A stretch of DNA of 26,201 bases from IMG/VR virus record IMGVR_UViG_3300023184_000463, positions 1-26,201 of that record. One strand, written 5' to 3'. The notes under the pieces were generated by a model, which did no database searches, was not told where the DNA came from, and was given only the letters and a program-made list of their open reading frames with translations. Numbering within the stretch: position 1 is the first letter of the stretch; each line of letters starts with the position of its first letter. Position numbers and translations under genes: made by a program. The DNA comes from a virus. Below, in pieces: positions 18,668 through 26,201 of this stretch.

Positions 18668-20521
18668 ATGAGTAAACAAGAAGAGACAGCCAAGATCAAG
18701 GCAAAAGTAATCCGTCTGATTACAGAGGGTTGCACAGTCGAAGATGCCATGCGGCAGGTCGGCAGATCAGCAAAGCTGTGGGATTACTACCGCTCCACGG
18801 ATAAAGAATTCAAGGAGACTGTAGATAAGGTTCGTGCTGCTAGATCAAAGCATGGCCGCATCCAGTCTGAAGAATCCCTCGAGATGGACTTCCGTACTTT
18901 CCGCAAGGAGTATCTGGAAGCAGACACCTTTCCACATCAGATGAATATCATCAACCTTCTTGAAGGTAATGAACCTGAGTGGATGCATAGCTCTATGCAA
19001 TTTGAGCAAGGCCGCCCCCAGTATGTTCTGGTGAATGTGCCCCCTGAACACGCCAAGTCGATGACTACCTCGATTGACTATCCGGTATATCGGATCTGTA
19101 TGGATCCAAATGTCCGTATCATGATTGTCTCGAAGTCACAGCAGAAGGCAACAGAATTTATCTACGCTATTAAACAGCGTTTGACTCACCCATCATGGCA
19201 GAAGCTGCAACTGGCTTACGCTGCTGGCTCAGGCTTCAAATCTAAGTCAGCCACATGGCAGGCTACGCAAGTTTACCTCGGAGACGAACTGCGTGATTCA
19301 GACCAGAAGGATCCTACGATTCAAGCAATCGGTATCGGAGGACAGGTATACGGTGCGAGAGCAGACCTGATTATCCTAGACGACTGTGTGACTATGTCGA
19401 ATGCCCACGAATACGAAAAACAGATTCGATGGATTCAGCAGGAAGTCCTTACTCGACTTGGGCCTACCGGCAAGCTTTTAGTTCTTGGAACTCGAGTAGA
19501 TTCCATTGACCTCTATAGAGAACTCCGTAACGGTGAACGCTATCCAACAGGTAAATCACCTTGGACATATCTGGCCATGCCAGCAGTTCTAGAGTTTGCA
19601 GAAGACCAGAAGGACTGGAAAACACTTTGGCCTAAATCAGACCGCCCTTGGCAGGGCAGCGATGAAGAGGCAGACGAAGACGGTTTATACCCACGCTGGG
19701 ATGGCAAGTATCTATCCATGCGTAGAAGTGCATTAGACCCAAAGACTTGGTCGATGGTTTACCAGCAAGCAGATGTTGATGAAGACTCAACCTTCAACAT
19801 GACTTGCGTTAAAGGTTCTATCGACAGAATGAGAATGATCGGGCCAATCGTTCCGGGCAATCCCGGACACCCCGAGACAGTAGAAGGTCTCACCATCATC
19901 GCAGGGCTTGACCCAGCGATAGTTGGTGATACGGCGGCAGTCGTCATGGCTGTAGATCGTAGACGGAAGAAGAGATACATCTTGGATGCCGCTACGATTA
20001 CTAAACCGTCACCGCAAGCCATCCGTGATCTCATCACTACATTTACGGAAAAGTACAAACCATCGGAATGGATGGTTGAACGAAACGCCTTTCAGGGTTA
20101 TCTGACACAGGATGAGAATTTACGGCAATGGTTAGCAAGTCGTGGTGTGCTTCTTCGAGAACACACTACTTCTAGAAATAAGTGGGATGTTGGATTTGGT
20201 GTCGCTGCAATGGCTTCCTTGTTTGGAAGCGTTGAATCCAATGGTAAGCACCATCGAGATAACTTGATGCACTTGCCTTCAGATAGACACGAAGGCATCC
20301 GATTACTTATTGACCAGTTAGTAACATGGTCGCCAGAGACTAAGAACAAGACAGACCTTGTTATGGCCCTCTGGTTCTGTGAGATTAGAGCAAGAGAGAT
20401 CTGCCAGTTTGGTGAGTATGGCGGAAAGTTCGTACACAATGAATTCCTCACCCGAGCAGATGCCGAAAAGCGACAGGTCATCAACCTTGATGAGTGGGCC
20501 GCAGATCGCCGTTTGGCATAA
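18668..20521 (+). CDS. terL: Terminase large subunit
   Basis: A 617-aa protein; ATG at 18668 was chosen for its GAGGAGAG ribosome-binding site over an in-frame start at 18581 in the hairpin region. Residues 1-62 form a helical, HTH-like domain (AKVIRLITEGCTVEDAMRQV, LWDYYRSTDKEFKETVDKVR) resembling small terminase DNA-binding domains. The ATPase has a variant Walker A PPEHAKS (125-131) and Walker B LIILDD (234-239). The nuclease has D415 (IIAGLDPAIVGDTA), E471 (WMVERNAF) and D563 (NKTDLVMALWF), the RNase H-like triad. It translocates and cuts phage DNA during head filling. No separate small terminase is seen; the N-terminal domain might substitute. Confidence 0.9.
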   Translation: MSKQEETAKIKAKVIRLITEGCTVEDAMRQVGRSAKLWDYYRSTDKEFKETVDKVRAARSKHGRIQSEESLEMDFRTFRKEYLEADTFPHQMNIINLLEGNEPEWMHSSMQFEQGRPQYVLVNVPPEHAKSMTTSIDYPVYRICMDPNVRIMIVSKSQQKATEFIYAIKQRLTHPSWQKLQLAYAAGSGFKSKSATWQATQVYLGDELRDSDQKDPTIQAIGIGGQVYGARADLIILDDCVTMSNAHEYEKQIRWIQQEVLTRLGPTGKLLVLGTRVDSIDLYRELRNGERYPTGKSPWTYLAMPAVLEFAEDQKDWKTLWPKSDRPWQGSDEEADEDGLYPRWDGKYLSMRRSALDPKTWSMVYQQADVDEDSTFNMTCVKGSIDRMRMIGPIVPGNPGHPETVEGLTIIAGLDPAIVGDTAAVVMAVDRRRKKRYILDAATITKPSPQAIRDLITTFTEKYKPSEWMVERNAFQGYLTQDENLRQWLASRGVLLREHTTSRNKWDVGFGVAAMASLFGSVESNGKHHRDNLMHLPSDRHEGIRLLIDQLVTWSPETKNKTDLVMALWFCEIRAREICQFGEYGGKFVHNEFLTRADAEKRQVINLDEWAADRRLA

Positions 20522-20529
20522 GGAGAAAA

Positions 20530-22284
20530 ATGCTTTCAGTTCAAGAAGTTGCAGCTAAGGTTGAACGCCTTAAAACACGCAACATGGATCGTGATCGCCG
20601 TATGGCAGATGTTCTTGCTGTCCGTCAAGGTCGTATGCAAGATGTTTTCTTCGGTCAGTTCTCTGATGAGTATCCGAAGCCACTCATCGCTAACATGGTT
20701 GACATTGCAGCTCGTGACCTTGCCGAGGTAACTGCCCCTCTTCCAGCAATTAACTGTGCCTCATCCAACATGACCTCCGATGCAGCTCGTAAAAAGGCTG
20801 AGATTCGTACACGCATTGCCAACCACTATGCCAACAAGTCTGATCTACAACTTCAGATGTATCAGGCAGCAGACTGGTATTACACATATGGCTTTGCAGC
20901 AGGTATGGTGGAGATTGACTTTGATACTAACAATCCACGCATTCGTATGCTTAATCCTTTCGGTCTTTACTTTGAAAAGGATCGCTTTGGCTCAGTAGTT
21001 GCTATGGCTCAGATCATTATGTCTGATTCAGAGTCTCTATCCCTACAGTATCCAGAGTATAAGGCTCAGATCAACAGCAAGTATCGTATGAAGTCTACGA
21101 TTTCCATGGTTCGCTACCATGATAAGTATCAAGATTTAATATTTTTACCGGAGTTAGATAACCTAGTTCTATCTAATACCCCTAATCTTCTAGGCAAAAT
21201 CCTTGTAGATGTAGCAGAACGACCAACAGTTGATGGTCAAACTCGTGGTCAGTTCGATGATGTCCTACCAGTTCAGATGGCTAAGGCTCGATTTGCACTC
21301 CTTCAGCTTGAAGCAGCGAAGAAGTCAGTCAATGCACCTATCGCTATCCCACCAGATGTCCAAGAATTTACCCTTGGCCCAGATGCTTTGCTTCGATCTA
21401 ACACACCAGAGAGAATCCGTAGAGTTCCAATCGAACTTCCTAACGGAGTCTTTGCTGAAACACAGAACCTTGAACGAGAACTCCGTATGGGATCTCGTTA
21501 TCCAGAAGGCCGAACAGGTCAGATCGATGCATCTATCGTTACAGGTCGTGGCGTTCAAGCCCTTATGGGTGGCTTCGATTCACAGATCAAGGCAGCACAG
21601 GCAGTCTTTGCTCGCTTCTTTGTAAACCTTATCGGTATTGCATTCTGTGTAGATGAGCAAGTATTCGGTTCGACCCAGAAAACTATTCGTGGATCCGATG
21701 ACGGAACACCATACGAATTAAAATACATTCCATCACGAGACATCAATGGTGATTACACAGTAGATGTCCAGTATGGCCTCATGGCAGGACTAGATCCTAA
21801 CCGTGCCGCAATCTTTGGATTGCAACTTCGTGGAGATAAGTTGATTTCTCGTGACTTCCTCCGCCGCAATCTTCCATTCTCAATCAATGTCACACAAGAA
21901 GAACAACGAATTGACATCGAAGAACTTCGTGACTCATTAAGAACCGCAGTAGCACAATATGCAAACGCAATCCCAATGCTTGCTACTCAGGGTGGGGATC
22001 CAACAGAAGCTGTTAAGAGGCTCGCCGACATCATTGAAGGTCGAGCAAAAGGTCAAGCATTGGAGTCAATCGTTGCAAAAGCGTTTGCTCCAGTAGAACA
22101 ACCGGCAGCGACTGCGATGGCCCCCGGTGCTTCGCAACCCCCTATGGGGGTTCCGGGAGCGGCCCCGGCTGCCGGTTCCCAAATGGTATCTGGCCCCGGC
22201 CAGTATTCTCGTAGAACTGATCTAGCACAAGGTGGAACCCCACCGATGGCTGATCTTTTAGCTTCCCTAACTGGGGCGGCTTAA
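20530..22284 (+). CDS. Portal protein
   Basis: A 584-aa protein with AAGGAG before the ATG at 20530, directly after terminase. The N-terminal helix (VQEVAAKVERLKTRNMDRDR), the QGRMQDVFF and IANMVDIAARDLAEV segments, WYYTYGFAAGMVEIDFDTNN, RIRMLNPFGLYFEKDRFG and the helical stem (FDSQIKAAQAVFARFFVNLI) fit actinophage portal proteins. Residues 535-584 are a Pro/Ala/Gly-rich disordered tail. Portals form the dodecameric ring at the head vertex, where terminase docks. The assignment rests on position and overall pattern; there is no short diagnostic motif. Confidence 0.8.
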   Translation: MLSVQEVAAKVERLKTRNMDRDRRMADVLAVRQGRMQDVFFGQFSDEYPKPLIANMVDIAARDLAEVTAPLPAINCASSNMTSDAARKKAEIRTRIANHYANKSDLQLQMYQAADWYYTYGFAAGMVEIDFDTNNPRIRMLNPFGLYFEKDRFGSVVAMAQIIMSDSESLSLQYPEYKAQINSKYRMKSTISMVRYHDKYQDLIFLPELDNLVLSNTPNLLGKILVDVAERPTVDGQTRGQFDDVLPVQMAKARFALLQLEAAKKSVNAPIAIPPDVQEFTLGPDALLRSNTPERIRRVPIELPNGVFAETQNLERELRMGSRYPEGRTGQIDASIVTGRGVQALMGGFDSQIKAAQAVFARFFVNLIGIAFCVDEQVFGSTQKTIRGSDDGTPYELKYIPSRDINGDYTVDVQYGLMAGLDPNRAAIFGLQLRGDKLISRDFLRRNLPFSINVTQEEQRIDIEELRDSLRTAVAQYANAIPMLATQGGDPTEAVKRLADIIEGRAKGQALESIVAKAFAPVEQPAATAMAPGASQPPMGVPGAAPAAGSQMVSGPGQYSRRTDLAQGGTPPMADLLASLTGAA

Positions 22285-22304
22285 CACGCATCTGGAGGTG
22301 CAAT

Positions 22305-22451
22305 ATGTTCGGAGTAAAAAAGGGTGCAGTCGCTAAGGCCCTAGTTCTAGGCCCAATCATGGGCAAGAAGTCTGCAAAAGGTAAGTCAGCAGAACAGAAA
22401 ATCGGTTTTGCAGGTAAGCCAGCATCAGCAGCAGGAAAGAAAGCTAAGTAA
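22305..22451 (+). CDS. 48-aa basic protein
   Basis: Starts with ATG after GGAGGTG. Very basic and Ala/Gly-rich (MFGVKKGAVAKALVLGPIMG, then KKSAKGKSAEQKIGFAGKPA, ending AGKKAK). It could be a virion or DNA-binding peptide; sited between portal and structural genes, so possibly packaged with DNA. Function unknown. Confidence 0.65.
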   Translation: MFGVKKGAVAKALVLGPIMGKKSAKGKSAEQKIGFAGKPASAAGKKAK

Positions 22452-22472
22452 TAATCTTAGGAGGGCGAGTCA

Positions 22473-22712
22473 ATGTCAGAAGATAACTTCGATGAACTCG
22501 ATGATATGTTTGTATTGGCTCGCCCTGCAAAGAAAATAGATTTTGTTTACGCAGTAGCAGATTTACTATATAAAATAAGTTATTCATTCGCAGATTTTTT
22601 CTCATTGATAACAAAGATTATCCATTCACATTCTGTAAACGAAGCAAAGAAGCAGTATATGTGGGAGAAGATGACCAAAGACATTGAAAAAATGGAGGCT
22701 AAAGATGGCTGA
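22473..22712 (+). CDS. 79-aa hypothetical protein
   Basis: Ribosome-binding site AGGAGGG. The N-terminus is acidic (MSEDNFDELDDMFVLARPAK), followed by a helical stretch with aromatic residues (FVYAVADLLYKISYSFADFF) that is amphipathic or membrane-interacting, then a charged C-terminus (YMWEKMTKDIEKMEAKDG). Overlaps the next gene by 8 bases. Probably virion-associated by position only. Confidence 0.6.
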   Translation: MSEDNFDELDDMFVLARPAKKIDFVYAVADLLYKISYSFADFFSLITKIIHSHSVNEAKKQYMWEKMTKDIEKMEAKDG

Positions 22713-23088
22713 AGGCCCATACATTGGTAGGCAGGCAGCACAATCCATTACCGGTGGAGCATATGGTGACAATCAAGAACTCACTCAATTACAAACTGCT
22801 CCCGGAGTTCCATTAGCAGCAACTGAGACAGGTGCAATGGGTGGCGGAATGGGCCCTATGATCGCAGCACCTGCTATGCCACAGCGTAATTTTTCTACAC
22901 CTAATCCAAATGTAGATCAATCTATTACATACGGTGCAGCTTTTGGTGATGGCCCGGGTAATGAAGTATTACCTATTCCACCATCAGCACCTGATGAAAC
23001 TGCCACACTTGTTCGTCAACTTATTGCCCTATATCCAGATCCAGACTTGGTTCGATTAGGTCAAAGATTAGATTATGAGAAGCGTTAA
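22705..23088 (+). CDS. 127-aa hypothetical structural-region protein
   Basis: ATG at 22705 with GGAGG upstream; an in-frame ATG at 22684 is inside the previous gene. Gly/Ala/Pro/Met-rich and mostly disordered (SITGGAYGDNQELTQLQ, TGAMGGGMGPMIAAPAMPQR), with a C-terminal helix (ETATLVRQLIALYPDPDLVR). Low complexity suggests a linker, decoration or scaffold-type virion protein. The stop overlaps the next ATG (TAATG). Confidence 0.6.
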   Translation: MAEGPYIGRQAAQSITGGAYGDNQELTQLQTAPGVPLAATETGAMGGGMGPMIAAPAMPQRNFSTPNPNVDQSITYGAAFGDGPGNEVLPIPPSAPDETATLVRQLIALYPDPDLVRLGQRLDYEKR

Positions 23089-26000
23089 TGGCAGGAAAAA
23101 CCGGAGGCACATTTGGTGCTGGTAGTCTCGGTGCATCGTTAAGTTCAATTCCTCAAGAAGGAACAGCAGCTTACGATACATACATTCAGGCCCAGCAATC
23201 TAAGTATTTAAGTCCAGACTTTGCCAAGCAGTTAGCTGCTATGGCTAAGGCCTACCCTGCTGCATCTGTCGGCACCGTTATGGGTCTTACAAAATCTGGA
23301 GCCCCTATCGGTGGCAATACAGCCAATGCTATGACCACACTCGATGGATCAGCATTGATTGATGCACAGCGTAACGCAGCCATTGCTGCTGCTGCTAAGT
23401 TAAAAGAGCAGAACTCTGCAAAGAAGGGTTCACCTGCTGACTTCTTAGCACCACTTACTCGTACTGCTTTCATGCTTTTATCAACACCATTTGAAATGCT
23501 AGAAGCCACCGTTCGTAACGGTGTATCTGGCAAGGGTGGCATGAATGTTCTTGATGAGACACAAACAGGTCAAGCTCTTATCAACCTTTTCAAAACAGGC
23601 AAGATTGATGTAGGTACTGGTTTTCTTGGTGCAGATCAAAACTCTGCGGTAGGTAAAGCATTACTTAATGCAAAGATTGCTGCTGGCCCTACGATGAAGG
23701 GTGGAGTTCCTTGGACTTATTCAAGTGGACTTACACAAGCACTATTCGATAACCCAGAGACTAAAGCCGCTAGAACATTCCAAGCAGTTTCAGGATTCGT
23801 TCTTAACCTAGCAGCAGACCCACTTACTTATGTTCCCGGTGTAGGTTTACTTAAGATCGGTAAAGAAGCTGGAAAAGTTGGCGTAACACTTCGTGTTGGG
23901 CCAAAAGCCGCAGCTCGTGCAGCAGAAGCGAAGGCAGCACCGATCAAGGCTGTGGCTCGTGATGTTGAAGATGTCATGGGTGAAGTCGGTAAAGTCCGTG
24001 CAGAAGCAAGAGTTGCATCTGGCGACATCAATATGCTTGAAGCAGACATAATCAAGCACCAAGATGATCTCAATACTATCGCCGAAAAGGTAGATAATAC
24101 ATACCAGACTTATTACAAAGCAAAGTCTGAAGCAGATTTATTAGATGCAGAATACGGTCAACTCCGTCAACAGCGTGATGCTTTAATCACAGGTCTTAAG
24201 ACTGCAACTGATACAAAAGGTCAACTTGTAGGTGAGGCTCGTAGAGCTGAAGATCTTATGGCTCACCGTATTGAACTCAATACTGCTGGTCGTGCAGCAG
24301 AAGTTCAAAGCGTTCTTGATGCTAAAGGTTTTGATGAGGTAGTCCGTGCAGGACAAGTCCTTAAAGAACAAGAACAGTTGGCTCCCGGACTTATCCACAC
24401 TCTTGATGAAGCAGCCCTTAAGAAGGGTGATCGTGCAGCTACTCAGGGTATTCGTAATGGAGTAGATGCTGTAGTTCGTGTAGCAGCAAAGCAGAAGCCA
24501 CGCCTTATCAAGTGGACAGGTCTTATCAAGGCTGGAGATTCACCACAGGCAACTCGTGTATCTAACGAGATTGGTTCTAACCTTATTGATATTGGAACTG
24601 CTGCTGGTATCCAAGAGTCTAAGTTGCAGACCGTTCTTGATGTAATCGATACACCCGGTGCAACACACGCAGAACTTATTGATTCAGCAAAGAAGGCTGG
24701 ACTAACAGAACAACTATTTGCAGCATACGAAAGAGCCGGTATTCAAGGCTTTGAAAATGTTGGTGCAACTCGTGGTATGGGTGGTGGCGGATACGCTTAC
24801 TTCCCACGAACAGTAGATCCATTTGATGCAAAGATTTCTGACTTTGGTCGCTTCAAGGCTGATGCTATTAACTCACCTGACATCAACGATCTTGGTGTTC
24901 AAGCACTTACAACTAAGGGTGCAATTACCCAGCAGGTTACAGGGCTAGTTGAAGGTGCAGCAGCACCTCGCCTTACAGTCATGGAACAACTTGCCAACAT
25001 AAACAGAGATCTTTCCGAAATGGGCAAGGTTACAAAAGGTGTCCAAAAGGAACTCGCCAAGGCTGAAGAAGCTTGGAAGAATAATCTTAAGTATGTTCAA
25101 GATCGAGTCAAGTCTGATGATGAGGCTCGTACACTTCTTGAAGAGGCTAGAGGTCGCAAGCAACTAGCGATGGAAGCAGAGTTCGGTCTTATGACCGTAG
25201 GTGGTAAGCAGATCCTTGATTACCAGCAAGCTGCTAAAGCATTCTTTGGCCCAATGGGTCAAAACGCTGCAAAGTTTATTGCTGTCCACTATGGCCCAGA
25301 ACAATACGATGATCTATGGCGAGCAATGAATGGCAACATCACAGTTGATCTAGCCAAGCGTTTGGCTGCTGCTACTTCCGAAAAAGAAGTTATGGGATTA
25401 CTTGCCGGTGAAGTTGGCCTAGAACTATCTCGTGGAACCAAGGTTGGACTTGCAGCTCAGTCTCGTGCAATCCAGTTCCAGTCAAGTTTCTATGCACCTA
25501 ACTCATTGAAGTTGCACCATGAAGGCTTTGCTAACTTCCTGCTTAATGCAGAGAATGATGCAAGAGCATTCCTAAGAACTAATAAAGTAACTGCACCGTT
25601 CACACGGTTTGCACCTACTAAGAATCTTATTCACCTAGACGATGTAGATACATTGGTCAAGGAAATGAATGACACTTTGCCATTCCTTAAAGCATCTCCT
25701 GAATTACAGAAGACATCCGTTAAGGCAATGATGGCGGCTACAACCTCGACTGAACGATTCAATGTATTCATTGACACGCTTAAGTCTTTGGTTAAGGAGA
25801 AGGCTCCTAACCTAACAGAAGAACAAATCCGTATGCTTAATGATGCGGCTCGAGTATTTAAGAAGGAAGCAGATGCTAACCGAAAGTTCTTGGCACAAGT
25901 TGCTGGCAAGGACATCGGCACAAGAGAATTTAAGGTCGCTGGAAAGACCCAAAAGTTCACTCAGTTGGATCCGCTTATTGACTCTCAACTTGCAAATTTT

Positions 26001-26201
26001 ATCAAGTGGCCTGACATCGACTCAATCCGTCAGCTCACAGGAAAGACAAGAAACCTTTTCTCACAGTCACAAAATGCACAGCAACTCAGAACAGTAACTA
26101 CTGATCTCTTCGATTCATTCTTTAAGCAGACAGTTCTCGTAGGTCGTGTTTCATACATCCTACGAAATGTCGGTGATATGCAGGTTCGTTCATTCCTTGG
26201 T
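23088..26201 (+). CDS. Giant virion protein, 5' part (at least 1038 aa)
   Basis: An open frame runs from the ATG at 23088 without a stop to the window end, exactly 1038 codons. The N-terminus is Gly/Ala-rich (MAGKTGGTFGAGSLGASLSS). Residues 130-250 contain hydrophobic segments (FLAPLTRTAFMLLSTPFEML, AVSGFVLNLAADPLTYVPGV) that might contact membrane. Long charged helices and coiled coils follow (about 280-460 and 620-700). The last visible part is SYILRNVGDMQVRSFLG. Next to the portal, it could be an internal virion or ejection protein, or a very large head-tail protein. I see no lysozyme, protease or MuF motif in the visible part. Confidence 0.65.
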   Translation, partial: MAGKTGGTFGAGSLGASLSSIPQEGTAAYDTYIQAQQSKYLSPDFAKQLAAMAKAYPAASVGTVMGLTKSGAPIGGNTANAMTTLDGSALIDAQRNAAIAAAAKLKEQNSAKKGSPADFLAPLTRTAFMLLSTPFEMLEATVRNGVSGKGGMNVLDETQTGQALINLFKTGKIDVGTGFLGADQNSAVGKALLNAKIAAGPTMKGGVPWTYSSGLTQALFDNPETKAARTFQAVSGFVLNLAADPLTYVPGVGLLKIGKEAGKVGVTLRVGPKAAARAAEAKAAPIKAVARDVEDVMGEVGKVRAEARVASGDINMLEADIIKHQDDLNTIAEKVDNTYQTYYKAKSEADLLDAEYGQLRQQRDALITGLKTATDTKGQLVGEARRAEDLMAHRIELNTAGRAAEVQSVLDAKGFDEVVRAGQVLKEQEQLAPGLIHTLDEAALKKGDRAATQGIRNGVDAVVRVAAKQKPRLIKWTGLIKAGDSPQATRVSNEIGSNLIDIGTAAGIQESKLQTVLDVIDTPGATHAELIDSAKKAGLTEQLFAAYERAGIQGFENVGATRGMGGGGYAYFPRTVDPFDAKISDFGRFKADAINSPDINDLGVQALTTKGAITQQVTGLVEGAAAPRLTVMEQLANINRDLSEMGKVTKGVQKELAKAEEAWKNNLKYVQDRVKSDDEARTLLEEARGRKQLAMEAEFGLMTVGGKQILDYQQAAKAFFGPMGQNAAKFIAVHYGPEQYDDLWRAMNGNITVDLAKRLAAATSEKEVMGLLAGEVGLELSRGTKVGLAAQSRAIQFQSSFYAPNSLKLHHEGFANFLLNAENDARAFLRTNKVTAPFTRFAPTKNLIHLDDVDTLVKEMNDTLPFLKASPELQKTSVKAMMAATTSTERFNVFIDTLKSLVKEKAPNLTEEQIRMLNDAARVFKKEADANRKFLAQVAGKDIGTREFKVAGKTQKFTQLDPLIDSQLANFIKWPDIDSIRQLTGKTRNLFSQSQNAQQLRTVTTDLFDSFFKQTVLVGRVSYILRNVGDMQVRSFLG

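Overview
The window looks like about 26 kb of the genome of a tailed double-stranded DNA phage infecting an actinobacterium. The actinobacterial signs are a WhiB-type regulator, an Rpf-like wall hydrolase and a DUF4192-like protein. Base composition is moderate (mid-40s % GC by eye, not computed), and glycine-rich adhesins sit beside a tail protein family I recall from marine and freshwater phages. A low-GC aquatic actinobacterium, such as the Nanopelagicales/acI group, is therefore my best guess; that is inference. There is no host housekeeping gene, tRNA, integrase or CRISPR array.

Layout. (1) 1-4051, plus strand: two tandem glycine-rich adhesins, a small tail-associated protein, a 667-aa probable tail protein and a small membrane protein. 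(2) 4023-7361, plus strand: a SAM methyltransferase, a secreted proline-rich protein, small membrane/holin-like proteins and a CHAP endolysin, closed by a strong UUCG-loop terminator at 7381-7409. (3) 7410-7613: control region with a possible promoter and hairpins. (4) 7614-14545, plus strand: replication and regulation genes, namely a glycosyltransferase, a Cas4-like Fe-S nuclease, a zinc-ribbon protein, WhiB, a RecA/DnaB-type ATPase, a Holliday-junction-resolvase-like nuclease, a primase split over two frames, a DUF1599-like protein, a sigma-like factor, a PD-(D/E)XK-like protein and an FmdB-type zinc ribbon. A hairpin terminator follows at 14553-14570. No DNA polymerase is seen here. (5) 17844 down to 14617, minus strand: a compressed operon of fourteen genes, most of 31-81 codons, joined by TAATG/ATGA overlaps. 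It runs from a DUF4192-like protein to an Rpf-like hydrolase preceded by a two-helix holin candidate. (6) 17845-18667: an 0.8-kb divergent control region with a consensus CRP/GlxR-type site, several perfect palindromes, a G-quadruplex motif and CTAG clusters. (7) 18668-26201, plus strand: terminase large subunit, portal, three small proteins and a giant virion protein running off the window.

The order packaging/portal at the right, tail/lysis at the left, with replication and an opposed early operon between, fits a circularly permuted or circular phage map cut inside the structural genes.

The least expected material is the minus-strand mini-gene operon: fourteen packed genes, ribosome-binding sites built into upstream stop regions, a recurring leader motif, a run of tiny cysteine-rich proteins and a strong excess of GAWTC words. 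The divergent control region that seems to drive it, and the frameshifted primase, are next.
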